A DNA stretch of 64,000 nt from Paraburkholderia caffeinilytica (lineage in GTDB: Bacteria > Pseudomonadota > Gammaproteobacteria > Burkholderiales > Burkholderiaceae), in NCBI RefSeq assembly GCF_003368325.1, contig NZ_CP031467.1, positions 3,782,001-3,846,000 on the forward strand, in the 5' to 3' direction. Under the pieces are notes generated by a model. It was not told the DNA's origin. It was given only the letters and a program-made list of their open reading frames with translations, and ran no database searches. Position numbers and translations under genes: made by a program. Within the stretch, counting starts at the first letter, position 1, and each line of letters opens with the position of its first letter. Of the stretch, positions 1 through 8,285 are shown one piece after another.

Positions 1-168
1 GCGCATAAATGTTCCATCCAACACTCGGCAACCGTCGGTGAAACGCCAGCGACTCATCGATGAGCAATGCGAGCCCGGTTCTAGTTGATTGCGTTAATCT
101 AACCGATTAAGCAGGGTGCGCCGCTGACCCGACTGATTCGCGGGGAGGAGGCGGCGCGTTCTGCAACT
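1..168. other. Downstream flank of porin, no gene seen
   Basis: This is the left edge of the window, downstream of the minus-strand porin. I see no convincing coding frame, RNA gene or clear terminator hairpin in it. Confidence 0.5.
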
Positions 169-1413
169 TCAGAATCGGTGTCGCATGCCAAGACGAGCGG
201 CGGTTTGATGGTTGTTAGCCGAAGGTGTCTGGCCCGTGATGTACGCGACGGCTGGTTGATTCAGCGAATCCGTGCCGGCAACGTGTTGATAGACAACGAT
301 CGCATATACGTCCGTTCGCTTGGACAGGGAGTAGTCTGCGCCCATCGAACCTTGCTGATACGTTGCGCCGGAACGTTCATCTGCTCCAGAATTGCGCGTA
401 TAGCTATAGGCGACGCCGAGCAGAAAGGACGGCGTTACCTGGTATTTCAAGTTCGCTTCAGCGCTGTTAAATGTGGCATTACCGCGGTAACCGAGCGGAT
501 TCGGTCCCGACGCACTTGTGTTGCCCAAGCCGCGAAACTGGGTGTTTGAATATGTGGCTCCAAGCGTTGCGGCACCGAATTGATAGGCAGCGCCGGCCGC
601 CGCGATCTGAACCGTACTGGCGGACGCGTAGCCGGCATATATCGGGTTTGACTCGGCTGTCGTCGCACTTCCCGACGAGCCAATGTTGTTGCTTGTTAGC
701 GTTGTCCCTGCCGACGGGTTGGTTCCGTAGAAGCCGAAATTTGGTGTTCGCGCATTAAGGTACGCGGCGCCTGCCGATAAGTGACCGTTCGCGTAGCCAA
801 CCCCGGCCGACCATACCTGGTTCCTGCCGACGCTACCCGGCACGCCCCCGAAGCTATACAAGCCGGTCACCGACAATCCGTGATAGTCGGGACTCGAATA
901 TTTGATCGTGTTATTGATGCGCCGGGTATTCAGGAGGTTGTCGACGTCGCCCGCATGGGAACTCATGTAGCCACCCCATTGCGCGGCTGCAGAAAATGGT
1001 CCGACGGTCGTAGCGACGGAATCGTATTGTCTGCCCAATGTCACGGTACCCGCGTTCGACTTGAGTCCGACGTAAGCCTGGCGACCGACTCCGGCGCCTC
1101 CCTGTCCCAGTGCCCCTGTGTTGATGGCAAATCCACTTTCGAGCCTGAAGATGGCGCTTAGCCCGCCGCCGAGATCCTCGCTTCCAAGCAGTCCCCAACG
1201 ACTGCCGTTCTGGCCGCCGCTCACGCCGTCTTGAAAGGAGTATTGCGAGTGGCCAACCAATGCCCCTCCGCTCCGGCCGGTTTGCACATTGGTCGTATAG
1301 TTCAAGCCTGCATCAATCAACCCGTAAAGGGTTACGCTGCTTTGTCCAAACACAGACGCGGTGCCTAGCGAACAGGCCGCACACGTGGCAGATTTGAAGA
1401 TCGCTGATTTCAT
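169..1413 (-). CDS. Gram-negative general porin (Burkholderia OpcP/Porin_4 type)
   Basis: Outer-membrane trimeric porin for passive diffusion of small hydrophilic solutes. The 414-residue product begins with a Sec signal peptide of about 23 residues. The mature N-terminus SSVTLYGLIDAGLNY is the hallmark of beta-proteobacterial porins, and the chain ends in ...MRHRF, the terminal aromatic residue recognised by the Bam machinery. The body is rich in alternating aromatic/polar beta-strand patterns and in Gly/Asn/Ser loops. Length is slightly above the usual 360-390 residues. The start is supported by AGGAG just upstream of the ATG. The upstream DNA (1414-1500) is very AT-rich and probably holds the promoter. 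It is one of many paralogous porins in such genomes, so the solute cannot be inferred. Confidence 0.93.
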   Translation of the reverse strand: MKSAIFKSATCAACSLGTASVFGQSSVTLYGLIDAGLNYTTNVQTGRSGGALVGHSQYSFQDGVSGGQNGSRWGLLGSEDLGGGLSAIFRLESGFAINTGALGQGGAGVGRQAYVGLKSNAGTVTLGRQYDSVATTVGPFSAAAQWGGYMSSHAGDVDNLLNTRRINNTIKYSSPDYHGLSVTGLYSFGGVPGSVGRNQVWSAGVGYANGHLSAGAAYLNARTPNFGFYGTNPSAGTTLTSNNIGSSGSATTAESNPIYAGYASASTVQIAAAGAAYQFGAATLGATYSNTQFRGLGNTSASGPNPLGYRGNATFNSAEANLKYQVTPSFLLGVAYSYTRNSGADERSGATYQQGSMGADYSLSKRTDVYAIVVYQHVAGTDSLNQPAVAYITGQTPSANNHQTAARLGMRHRF

Positions 1414-1458
1414 AGTCTCCTCAGTTTGAATAAAAAAAATCGCGTCAAAAATATGTGT

Positions 1459-1850
1459 TTATGTTCGTATAACTAATTTATGTAATTTGATAAAAACACT
1501 CTGTTTTTTTGACAATATGGCGAATAATTCTTCGGTAAGGTATTGCCGGTCGGTGTCGCGAATCATGTTTCTCGCGATTGCCAGTTGCTGGATTTGCGTC
1601 GTGCCTTCGTAAATACGGAAGAGGCGAACATCACGGTAAAATCGTTCTATCGCGTACTCGGAAACATAGCCCGCACCGCCGTGAATCTGCACCGCGCGGT
1701 CCGCGACACGATCGCACATCTCGGAGGCGAAGAGCTTGCAGCACGAAGCTTCCGTCGACACATCTTCGTTGTTGTCGCGGCGTCGAGCACCATCGAACGC
1801 GCCGCGTAGATTTCCGCGCGGCTAGTCGCCGAGGGCCTTCCTGAATGCTA
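1459..1850 (-). pseudogene. Acyl-CoA dehydrogenase C-terminal remnant
   Basis: Reading the minus strand, one frame gives AEIYAARSMVLDAA and a second frame continues with CDRVADRAVQIHGGAGY, then ERFYRDVRLFRIYEGTTQIQ and IARNMIRD. Together these match the C-terminal helical domain of acyl-CoA dehydrogenases, including the conserved IHGGxGY and RI-YEGT-xQIQ segments. At least two frame changes separate the blocks, the N-terminal and FAD-binding parts are missing, and the last ~20 residues are unrelated read-through into AT-rich DNA. The piece abuts the SET-domain gene, and I read it as a decayed gene end left by rearrangement. Confidence 0.75.
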
Positions 1851-2483
1851 CGCAACGACCAGCGCGTCCTGGGACAGTCTTTCGACAATGGGGGCGGCTG
1901 TCAGTGGCGCCGCGCCCGAATTCGCGCCGTCAGCGACCCGGTCTGGCGCAGACGTTGACTCTGGCGTCACCTTGAGCCGCCATCTGCGTTCGGCCAGCAT
2001 GGTTCCCCGGCAGTCCGGCGAGCCGCAGTGGCAGGCGTACCGCTGCCGCAACTGACGGGTGTACCGGCCTTCCACGAAAAGCGCGTAGTCGATGCTGAGC
2101 TCTTCGCCGATTCGTATCGGTCGCACGGTCTGTATGAATATCCGGCCATTGCGATCTTCCGCTTCGCAGTTGGGGCGGCACGCATGATTGATCCACCGGG
2201 CGCTGTTGCCGCCCACGGCACCGTCTATGACGGTGCCGTCGCCGATGTCGAAATAGAAGGTATGGTCCGGATGCACAGGATCGCGGGGGTGACGGAGCAA
2301 CGCCTCGTCCCAGAGAATACGCTCGCCCCTGTATTCACATACCTGTTCGCCCGCGGCAAGTGCGCGCGCGGCGAATACACCCCTGCCGTGAACCGGTGAC
2401 CGGCGAACAGCGAACCGCTTGCGACGACGTGTGGTATCGGCTGGCGTCCGCGCAACAGTATCGGAATCGTTCTTCAAGGGCAT
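1848..2483 (-). CDS. SET domain-containing protein
   Basis: A 211-residue protein with a compact SET methyltransferase fold. An N-terminal basic stretch (residues ~18-30, TTRRRKRF) is followed by HGRGVFAARALAAGE, the first SET strand. The SAM/knot motif ARWINHACRPNCEAE lies near residue 100 and the ELSIDYALF motif near residue 140. A post-SET-like CHCGSPDCRGT cysteine cluster follows. The family transfers methyl groups to lysines. In bacteria the substrates are mostly unknown, and chromatin-like proteins, ribosomal proteins or host histones are possibilities. The last ~40 residues are Ala/Pro-rich and non-conserved. No operon partner is evident. Confidence 0.85.
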   Translation of the reverse strand: MPLKNDSDTVARTPADTTRRRKRFAVRRSPVHGRGVFAARALAAGEQVCEYRGERILWDEALLRHPRDPVHPDHTFYFDIGDGTVIDGAVGGNSARWINHACRPNCEAEDRNGRIFIQTVRPIRIGEELSIDYALFVEGRYTRQLRQRYACHCGSPDCRGTMLAERRWRLKVTPESTSAPDRVADGANSGAAPLTAAPIVERLSQDALVVA

Positions 2484-2658
2484 GGTCGGTACGGTTGCTG
2501 AGCGGAGGAACTGGATCAGGCAGCCGGGATAGAGTGCCCCGGCAAATTTCCTTTTTCAAGCGATGCAATTATTTTCACGCCAGCGACACAGTCGTAATGA
2601 CATACCGCCAGTACGACGCGACGGGTGTCGCGCAGGAGACGAGCACAGCTTGGAGGGC

Positions 2659-2850
2659 CTACAGGATCCTCATGTACCGGATTCTACCGATCTGGGGCGA
2701 GCGTTCCAGGATCATGTCCGCAATGAATTCAGGGAGCAGGGCGCGCGGAATGTTTGCAGGAACATTGTCGACCAGTTGCGAGGCGACGCGCGCGATGAAG
2801 TCATCGGGCGAGCTTGCCAGACTGTGCTCATAACTCACGCGGTATTCCAT
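2659..2850 (-). CDS. Small hypothetical protein (63 aa)
   Basis: A short ATG-initiated frame encoding a balanced, non-repetitive polypeptide (begins MEYRVSYEHSLASSPDDF, ends RSPQIGRIRYMRIL). Its composition looks more protein-like than the competing frames, with regular hydrophobic spacing suggesting alpha-helix at residues ~10-50. There is no signal peptide, membrane segment or motif that I recognise and no strong ribosome-binding site. It lies upstream of the SET-domain gene on the same strand. It may be a genuine small gene or a remnant. Confidence 0.35.
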   Translation of the reverse strand: MEYRVSYEHSLASSPDDFIARVASQLVDNVPANIPRALLPEFIADMILERSPQIGRIRYMRIL

Positions 2851-3128
2851 GATGCACGATGCTCTGGGGCGGCTTTCTGATCGAGAAATTCTACCAGCGG
2901 CCGGGGCGGTGCGCGGTACGCGTCGATGGCTCGGGAGGGGGTATCTGCCTTTCGGGGCACCGGCAGGAGCCTGCAGGCGGTGATTCGCGTGCCATGTGTG
3001 TGACGTTACAGGGGGAAAGGATTTTGCCGCAAAGGAATGGTTGATGGGATCCCAGCCACCAGCATGGGCAAATCCTACCGATGCTTTTGTGTGTGATTCG
3101 CAGACATCGTTTCAACTAAAATGAAGCG

Positions 3129-3245
3129 ATGGACCGCGAGATTGCGACTCGATTACGTTGGGTGATGATGTATCCAGAGACCGGCAACGCCAGTCTCGTA
3201 TGTGCGCGCTGTGGCATCTCGAGACCGACTCCGCTCAGAAGGGAC
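3129..3245 (+). pseudogene. IS481/HTH-type transposase N-terminal scrap
   Basis: The first ~38 codons read ...RLRWVMMYPETGNASLVCARCGISRPT, a helix-turn-helix like the N-terminus of IS481-type and related DDE transposases (RW...G..S.VCrRCGISRPTLRKW). After residue ~38 the similarity stops and the frame continues as unrelated sequence, so only the DNA-binding start survives. No terminal inverted repeats or DDE domain are visible nearby. Confidence 0.5.
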
Positions 3246-3715
3246 GAGGCAGCAAACTGCACTGCCATCGTCCCACCGGAGGGGACACACGCCATGAACG
3301 GTATCGAAGACGCCGCCGCCGGCCGACCACCTGCTACCGCGTCAGCGGTTTCGTTCAACGCGGGTTATCACAGCGCCTATGCGCCAATAAACGCAACCTT
3401 GAAGGGTGGCGTTATCAGGGTTGGAAGGGCGCAAAAAATGCGCCAGCACACCTTCGCGGCGCCGGTTCTGGCGGGGCAAGGACGGGCGGCCAGTCTCCCG
3501 CCAACTGCTCCTTGCCTGGTTTTGCGGTCGCGCGTCGCTGGCACGGACCACATCTACATTAACGGTGACGTTGAGCCGCCTCACCACGAAACGTAGGCGG
3601 GCAACGCCACGATGTGAACGAGCCCTGGTGCAAAGGATGCGGGTCTGCGATCGGCCAATGGTATAGATATTTCCCTTGCGTTTTCATCCGGAAAGCTTTC
3701 GCCGGAATTGCCTTT

Positions 3716-4285
3716 TCATTCCCGGGTATGCGTTGGCTTTCGAACCGGGCCGCTACTGCCGGTGAGCTGCGAAAGCAGCTGTATTCCGTACGGCCATGTG
3801 CCGAGTTGGTTGTCGGACCCCAGATGACCGGCGCCGGGCAAAACGACAAGTACGCTTCCCCACATCTTCGCGAGAAATGTGCCTCGCTCGACGGAAATGA
3901 AGCGGTCGGCCGAACCCATCACGACGATCGACGGAAAGGGGAGTTTTGTGATGGGCATCGGTGCAAAGCCATGCGTGCCGGCCGGAAATGTCAGCGCTTC
4001 GGTATCAGTCGGCGCGACAAGCAAGGCGCCACGAATGCGGCGTTTTGTCTGAGCAGCCCATTTCGCTGTCATGCAACACGCAAGGCTATGTGCGGCGAGA
4101 ACGATGTCGTCTCCGGTGCGCTCGATCTCCGCATCCAATGCGGCGATCCATTCAGCAACGTCAGGAGTGTGCCAGTTTTTCTGATTCACACGTCTGACAC
4201 CTTCGAATTCCATTTCCCATCTGGACTGCCAATGATCCGGGCCGGAGTTGTACAGGCCTGGAACCGTCAATACGGATACCGTCAT
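3716..4285 (-). CDS. RBBP9/YdeN-family alpha/beta hydrolase
   Basis: A 189-residue single-domain serine hydrolase. It begins with VLTVPGLYNSGPDHWQSRWE, the typical 'PG...S...HWQ..WE' opening of the YdeN/RBBP9 family. The nucleophile elbow is AHSLAC (Ser ~67), with the family's shortened form of GxSxG. The acid residue is probably the Asp of GSADRF (families usually have SSNDPY), and the base is the His of GAGHLG near residue 155. Length is normal. Substrate unknown; homologues act as small esterases. It diverges from the CoA-transferase gene at 4494. The C-terminal extension after SQLTGS is poorly conserved. Confidence 0.82.
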   Translation of the reverse strand: MTVSVLTVPGLYNSGPDHWQSRWEMEFEGVRRVNQKNWHTPDVAEWIAALDAEIERTGDDIVLAAHSLACCMTAKWAAQTKRRIRGALLVAPTDTEALTFPAGTHGFAPMPITKLPFPSIVVMGSADRFISVERGTFLAKMWGSVLVVLPGAGHLGSDNQLGTWPYGIQLLSQLTGSSGPVRKPTHTRE

Positions 4286-4358
4286 TCATTCCTCTTCTTC
4301 GGGTGATGCCAGTGCGTCGATGCTGCGTAAAAGCACGGTGCTTCGTTAAATCCGAAGA

Positions 4359-4393
4359 TTAAACTAGACAGACAGACTTGTCTATTCTAGGAT
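4359..4393 (+). promoter_or_regulatory. Promoter with embedded TetR-type operator upstream of CoA-transferase
   Basis: CAGAC-TT-GTCTA (4373-4384) is an inverted repeat with a 2-bp centre. It lies in the spacer of a plausible sigma70 promoter: TAGACA at 4365-4370, 17 bp, TAGGAT at 4388-4393. TTAAAC at 4359 with TATTCT at 4383 is an alternative. The same CAGAC-NN-GTCTA core recurs at 10581-10592, and a GC-richer version lies at the tetR promoter (6815-6826). Confidence 0.5.
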
Positions 4394-4493
4394 GCGATCA
4401 ACGGCTGGTTCATGCGCATTGGCGTATCGATCTCGCTGATCCGGATGTGCGCGGCCGAACGGATGGACGCGTCATTTACAGGGGAAGGAAACG

Positions 4494-5681
4494 ATGGAAC
4501 ATGGGCCGCTCAGAGGAGTAGTTGTACTCGACTTGTGCCGTGCGATAGCCGGCCCGTTTTGCACGATGGTGCTTGGCGACCTCGGCGCGGATGTGATCAA
4601 AATCGAACTGCCGGAAACCGGCGACGAAACGCGTCGCTGGGGGCCGCCGTTCGTCGAGGAGTGCGGTGCCGCATACGTTGGGTTCAACCGGAATAAACGC
4701 AGCGTCGCCATCGATCTGCATACCGACGAAGGACGCCAACAGATACTCAAACTCGCGGCTCACGCTGACGTCGTCGTTGAAAACTTCCGGCCCGGGACGA
4801 TGAAGCGCTTCGGTATCGAAGAGTCGGTGCTGAAGACTATCAATCCGGATTTGATCTATTGCGCGATTTCTGGCTACGGGCAGCACGGTCCGCTCGCGAA
4901 ACACGGCGCGATGGATCTGATCATCCAGGCGATGAGCGGACTGATGTCGCTTAATGGCGATCCCGACGGTCGCCCGGTGAAGGCAGCCGTTCCGGTTGCG
5001 GACTTGCTGGGGGGATTTGCCGCAGCATTCAGCGTACTGGGTGCCTTACTCGGCCGCGCGCGCGGAATGAAAAGCGACCGGATGCTTGACATCAGCATGC
5101 TGGACGTATTGATAACGATGCTTGCGCAACCGATCGTCGCGTATCAGATGTCCGGTGTTGAACCGAAGCGGCATGGAAATGCGCATGAGTTGATGTCACC
5201 GTACACGTCGTTCCGTACGCAAACGCGCGATATCGTGGTATCGCTGGCCAATCAGAAACGATGGCGCCAGTTGTGCTCGATCAGTGAATTCTCGGCGCTT
5301 GGTGCGGATACGCGTTATCAAACCCAGGAGTCGCGTAACGAACACCGTGTCCTGTTGGGTGACGACCTTCAACGGATTCTCGTTTTGCAACCGGCCGAAT
5401 ACTGGATCGAGCGTTTTCTTGCACTTGGTTTGCCCGCGGCGCCGGTCAATTCCGTTCCCGAAATCCTTGCCGATCCGCACCTAACGCAGCGGCAAACGCT
5501 AATCGACCTCGAGTATCCGCCGGGCAGCGGCAATCGCGTCGCCGTGCCGGGCATGCCATGGCGCGATGTGTCGTCGCGCATGCCTATCCGTAATCCGCCG
5601 ACGTTGGGACAGCACACCGAAGAAGTCTTCTCGCAGTTTGGCCTCACGCAATCGCACCAGTCCGGCCTGCTGGTGGACTAG
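4494..5681 (+). CDS. CaiB/BaiF (family III) CoA-transferase
   Basis: A 395-residue class III CoA-transferase, which moves CoA between carboxylic acids. The N-terminal Rossmann-like part reads LRGVVVLDLCRAIAGPFCTMVLGDLGADVIKIE, the family signature. The catalytic Asp is the D of GAMDLIIQAMSGLM near residue 140, and the C-terminal GMPWRDVSS segment is also typical. The start is fixed by a strong GGGGAAGGA just before the ATG. A TetR-type operator lies in its promoter. The next gene in the same direction is a DMT transporter 67 bp on. The acid substrate cannot be inferred. Whether it belongs to the NRPS locus or is a separate catabolic module is open. Confidence 0.9.
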   Translation: MEHGPLRGVVVLDLCRAIAGPFCTMVLGDLGADVIKIELPETGDETRRWGPPFVEECGAAYVGFNRNKRSVAIDLHTDEGRQQILKLAAHADVVVENFRPGTMKRFGIEESVLKTINPDLIYCAISGYGQHGPLAKHGAMDLIIQAMSGLMSLNGDPDGRPVKAAVPVADLLGGFAAAFSVLGALLGRARGMKSDRMLDISMLDVLITMLAQPIVAYQMSGVEPKRHGNAHELMSPYTSFRTQTRDIVVSLANQKRWRQLCSISEFSALGADTRYQTQESRNEHRVLLGDDLQRILVLQPAEYWIERFLALGLPAAPVNSVPEILADPHLTQRQTLIDLEYPPGSGNRVAVPGMPWRDVSSRMPIRNPPTLGQHTEEVFSQFGLTQSHQSGLLVD

Positions 5682-5748
5682 CGGCCGTTATCCGTTCCTG
5701 TACGCCGCGGCGGAAAGGAACGTCTCACAACTGAATGGGAGCACCGCC

Positions 5749-6744
5749 GTGTCAACTACGAATCATGCGACAGCCGCCTCGGCCGCTGTTGAGAAGTCCA
5801 GTGCCTGGTCCTCATATTCCCGGGGCGTTATTTTCTGCCTGCTTGCGACACTGTCTTTCGGGATCATGTTTCCGGTCATGACGAGTGCGCTGACCCGCAT
5901 CGATCCTTTCACATTCACTTCGTTGCGCTATCTCGTCGCCGGGACCGCCTTTCTCGCGCTGCTAGTCGCGAGAGAAGGGCGTCAGGCGCTAAATCTGAAG
6001 GGTGAGCGCGTATGGTTTGCCTGGTTTCTCGGTTCTATCGGCTTTGCCGGTTTTGGATTCTTCGTCTTTCTGGGGCAGCAGCTCGCCGGACGTGACGGCG
6101 CGCTTACCGCATCGATCATGATGGCGACTCAGCCGATGCTTGGCCTCCTTGTCAATTCGATTGTGCGCCGCATTTTGCCGCCCTTGTACTCGTTTCTCTT
6201 CATTCTGATGTCCTTCTGCGGCGTCGCGCTGGTCGTCACGAAAGGCAATATCGGCGGCCTGCTAAGCGAACCGCAAAGCTATTCGGCCAATGCTCTCATC
6301 GTGCTCGGCGCGCTGTGCTGGGTGATCTACACGTTCAGCGCAATGTTTTTCCCAAAGTGGTCGGCGTTCAAGTACACCACCGTGACGACGTGGCTGGGAC
6401 TGACCACGATTGTCGCGGTCAACCTGGTATTGTTCGCGCTGCACGCGATCCCGGTTCCGCGCAGCGCGGATCTTGTCGCCATTGCTCCGCACCTCGTCTA
6501 CATGGGCATCATCGCCGGCTTCGGTGGCATTCTGTGCTGGAATCTCGGCAACAAGATTCTTACGCCCTTGAACGGGGTGCTCTTCATGGACGTGGTGCCG
6601 ATTACGACGTTCATCGTGTCGTCGATCGAAGGTGTCATTCCGACGAATATGCAGATTGTCGGCGCATGCATGACGGGTGCGGCGCTGATTTTCAACAATG
6701 CGTACCTGCGTGCGCGTGCGCGCAAACAGGCAGTCAAGAAGTGA
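5749..6744 (+). CDS. DMT-superfamily EamA transporter
   Basis: A 331-residue inner-membrane transporter with about ten hydrophobic segments arranged as two EamA repeats. Repeat 1 starts FCLLATLSFGIMFPVMTSAL and repeat 2 near ANALIVLGALCWVIYTFSAM. I chose the GTG at 5749, preceded by GGGAG, over longer upstream frames because those run through the end of the CoA-transferase gene. Family members export amino acids and small metabolites. Its position beside a TetR gene and an NRPS locus makes export or self-protection plausible (inference). The 173 bp after it hold the tetR promoter. Confidence 0.85.
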   Translation: MSTTNHATAASAAVEKSSAWSSYSRGVIFCLLATLSFGIMFPVMTSALTRIDPFTFTSLRYLVAGTAFLALLVAREGRQALNLKGERVWFAWFLGSIGFAGFGFFVFLGQQLAGRDGALTASIMMATQPMLGLLVNSIVRRILPPLYSFLFILMSFCGVALVVTKGNIGGLLSEPQSYSANALIVLGALCWVIYTFSAMFFPKWSAFKYTTVTTWLGLTTIVAVNLVLFALHAIPVPRSADLVAIAPHLVYMGIIAGFGGILCWNLGNKILTPLNGVLFMDVVPITTFIVSSIEGVIPTNMQIVGACMTGAALIFNNAYLRARARKQAVKK

Positions 6745-6805
6745 ATGTTGCGATTCACTGGGAACACTGCGGGTGCTATGGGCACCTGCATGGTATTTTT
6801 TTGAA

Positions 6806-6834
6806 TTGCTTATACGGACAGGTCCGTATATATT
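6806..6834 (+). promoter_or_regulatory. tetR promoter with perfect palindromic operator
   Basis: TATACGGAC-AG-GTCCGTATA (6811-6830) is a perfect 9-bp inverted repeat with a 2-bp centre. It sits almost exactly between TTGCTT (6806-6811) and TATATT (6829-6834), which are 17 bp apart. The layout is that of an autorepressed TetR-family promoter, 84 bp before the tetR start. Confidence 0.75.
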
Positions 6835-6917
6835 ATGCGAAATAGGGTACATCTGTTGTCGCGGTCACGTACGTACGCGGTTTTGACGTACTGAGCAGCA
6901 TCGCTGGAGGTTGCTTT

Positions 6918-7529
6918 ATGCTACAGAAAAGGCAGGACATCATAGAGACGGCATTGCGTCTATTTGAGCTTCATGGATATCGCGCTGTCGGTATCGACCG
7001 GATCATTGCTGAGTCGGGCGTCGCGAAAATGACAATGTACAAGCATTTCCGCTCTAAAGACGATCTGGTTGTCGAAGTGCTGAGGGAGCGCGATCGGCGG
7101 ACGAGGGAGTCTCTCGCAGCGTTCGTGACGCGCAGCAAGGGCGCCCGAAATCGCGTGCAGGCGATCTTTCAATGGCTTGATCGCCGGCTTAAATGTGCGG
7201 AATTCAACGGTTGTATGTTTGTCAATGCGGTGTCTGAGTATGGTCAGGACAGCGGCGAAATACTTCGCACCGCGTCCGAGCACAAGTCGAGCATGCAGGC
7301 CTATTTTGCCGCCATACTGAGCGAGGCCGTCAGCACAGAGGCTGAACCACTGTCTCGCCAATTGATGATGCTGATCGACGGGGCAACGGTGGCGACGCAG
7401 GTTTCTGGCCGCTCGGACAGCGCAATGGCCGCATGGGAGATTTTCTCCAAGCTGCTGCCGAAGAGCGACGAAGCCACCGGAAAATCCGCTCCACGTCGGG
7501 TGCCGAAACCGGCTGCGGCTCGCGCGTAG
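6918..7529 (+). CDS. TetR/AcrR-family transcriptional regulator
   Basis: A 203-residue one-component regulator. The N-terminal helix-turn-helix covers residues ~8-55: IIETALRLFELHGYRAVGID, then IIAESGVAKMTMYKHFRSKDDL. The C-terminal helical region (residues ~75-180) is the ligand/dimer domain, and an Ala/Pro/Lys-rich tail ends the chain. The start follows TGGAGG. A perfect operator in its own promoter implies autoregulation. Related half-sites precede the CoA-transferase gene and lie in the divergent NRPS-locus promoter region, so it may control all three (inference). The ligand is unknown. Confidence 0.9.
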   Translation: MLQKRQDIIETALRLFELHGYRAVGIDRIIAESGVAKMTMYKHFRSKDDLVVEVLRERDRRTRESLAAFVTRSKGARNRVQAIFQWLDRRLKCAEFNGCMFVNAVSEYGQDSGEILRTASEHKSSMQAYFAAILSEAVSTEAEPLSRQLMMLIDGATVATQVSGRSDSAMAAWEIFSKLLPKSDEATGKSAPRRVPKPAAARA

Positions 7530-7593
7530 CGGCGAAGGCCGCGGCCTCCCACTAGCCTGTCGTTTCAGTCGCGGCGAATTCTGGTGCCCAGAG

Positions 7594-8238
7594 TCAGGTC
7601 GCGTCGGGCTGATTGACCGGCAGCGCTGCGTCGAATGCGGGATGTTGGAGGCAACGCGTGGTGATTCGCGTGATATGGGCGAGATGCTCGAGATCGACGC
7701 CGTAGGCTTTGGCCGACAGGACTTGTGGAACTAGAAAGACGTCCGCGAGTGTAATCGAGTCGCCATGCGAATAAATGCCGGTGGCCGGCGACTTCGACAA
7801 CTGCTCTTCTATCGCGGTTAATCCGTCGTGGATCCAGTGCCGGGTCCACTCGAGCCTTTCTTTTTCGCCGATATCGAAGGCGTGCGCCAGATATTGCGTC
7901 ACGCGAATGGTATGCAGGGGATGAATATCCGCCGCTAACGCGGCTGCCAATCCGCGAACGCGCGCCTTCGCAGAGGCGCCCGCCGGCAGCAAAGCCGGCG
8001 ACGGACGCGTCTCCTCCAGATATTCGCAGATCGCAAGCGACTGCGTCAGCACGCTTTCTCCATCGATCAGAGTCGGAAGTAGCCGTTGCGGATTCAGACT
8101 CCGGTACGCCTCCGCATGCTGCTCCCCGTCGCCGCGCTGCAGGTGAACGGCTTCCGTGTCGAATGGAATGCCCTTGAAGTGCAGCGCGATACGTACCCGG
8201 AATGACGCTGTCGAGCGATGAAACGAATATAGTTTCAA
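7594..8238 (-). CDS. Zeta-class glutathione S-transferase (maleylacetoacetate isomerase family)
   Basis: A 214-residue cytosolic GST. The N-terminal thioredoxin fold carries STASFRVRIALHFKGI (catalytic Ser region of MaiA), the cis-Pro glutathione-binding segment LLPTLIDGES and TQSLAICEYLEE. The C-terminal all-helical domain has DSITLADVFLVPQV. It starts at a TTG codon (8236-8238) preceded by GGAGAAG. It lies 47 bp downstream of the FAD/NAD(P)-binding gene on the same strand, so the two are probably co-transcribed. No homogentisate or tyrosine catabolism genes are nearby. A role in that pathway is therefore unlikely, and a glutathione-dependent isomerisation or detoxification linked to the NRPS product is more plausible (inference). 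Confidence 0.87.
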   Translation of the reverse strand: MKLYSFHRSTASFRVRIALHFKGIPFDTEAVHLQRGDGEQHAEAYRSLNPQRLLPTLIDGESVLTQSLAICEYLEETRPSPALLPAGASAKARVRGLAAALAADIHPLHTIRVTQYLAHAFDIGEKERLEWTRHWIHDGLTAIEEQLSKSPATGIYSHGDSITLADVFLVPQVLSAKAYGVDLEHLAHITRITTRCLQHPAFDAALPVNQPDAT

Positions 8239-8285
8239 GGTTTTCTTCTCCGTTGAGATGAGGTTGGCGATGCGCTTGTGCCGCC

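Larger units (their letters stand above)
2484..3715. other. Gene-poor accessory stretch
   Basis: About 1.2 kb between the SET gene and the next solid gene. It contains only a possible 63-residue minus-strand ORF (2659-2850) and a transposase-like scrap (3129-3245), annotated separately. Between 3246 and 3715 the frames are overlapping low-quality ORFs with no family resemblance that I can recognise. Confidence 0.5.

Noticed and set aside
3246..3715. Overlapping frames of 80-155 codons after the transposase scrap
   Set aside because: All are Arg/Ala-rich frames without homologous pattern or ribosome-binding sites. Similarity to a transposase stops at about 3245.
7594..8238. Assignment as maleylacetoacetate isomerase of tyrosine degradation
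   Set aside because: The family match is good, but no homogentisate dioxygenase or fumarylacetoacetase is nearby and the gene is in the NRPS locus. I keep only the family name.
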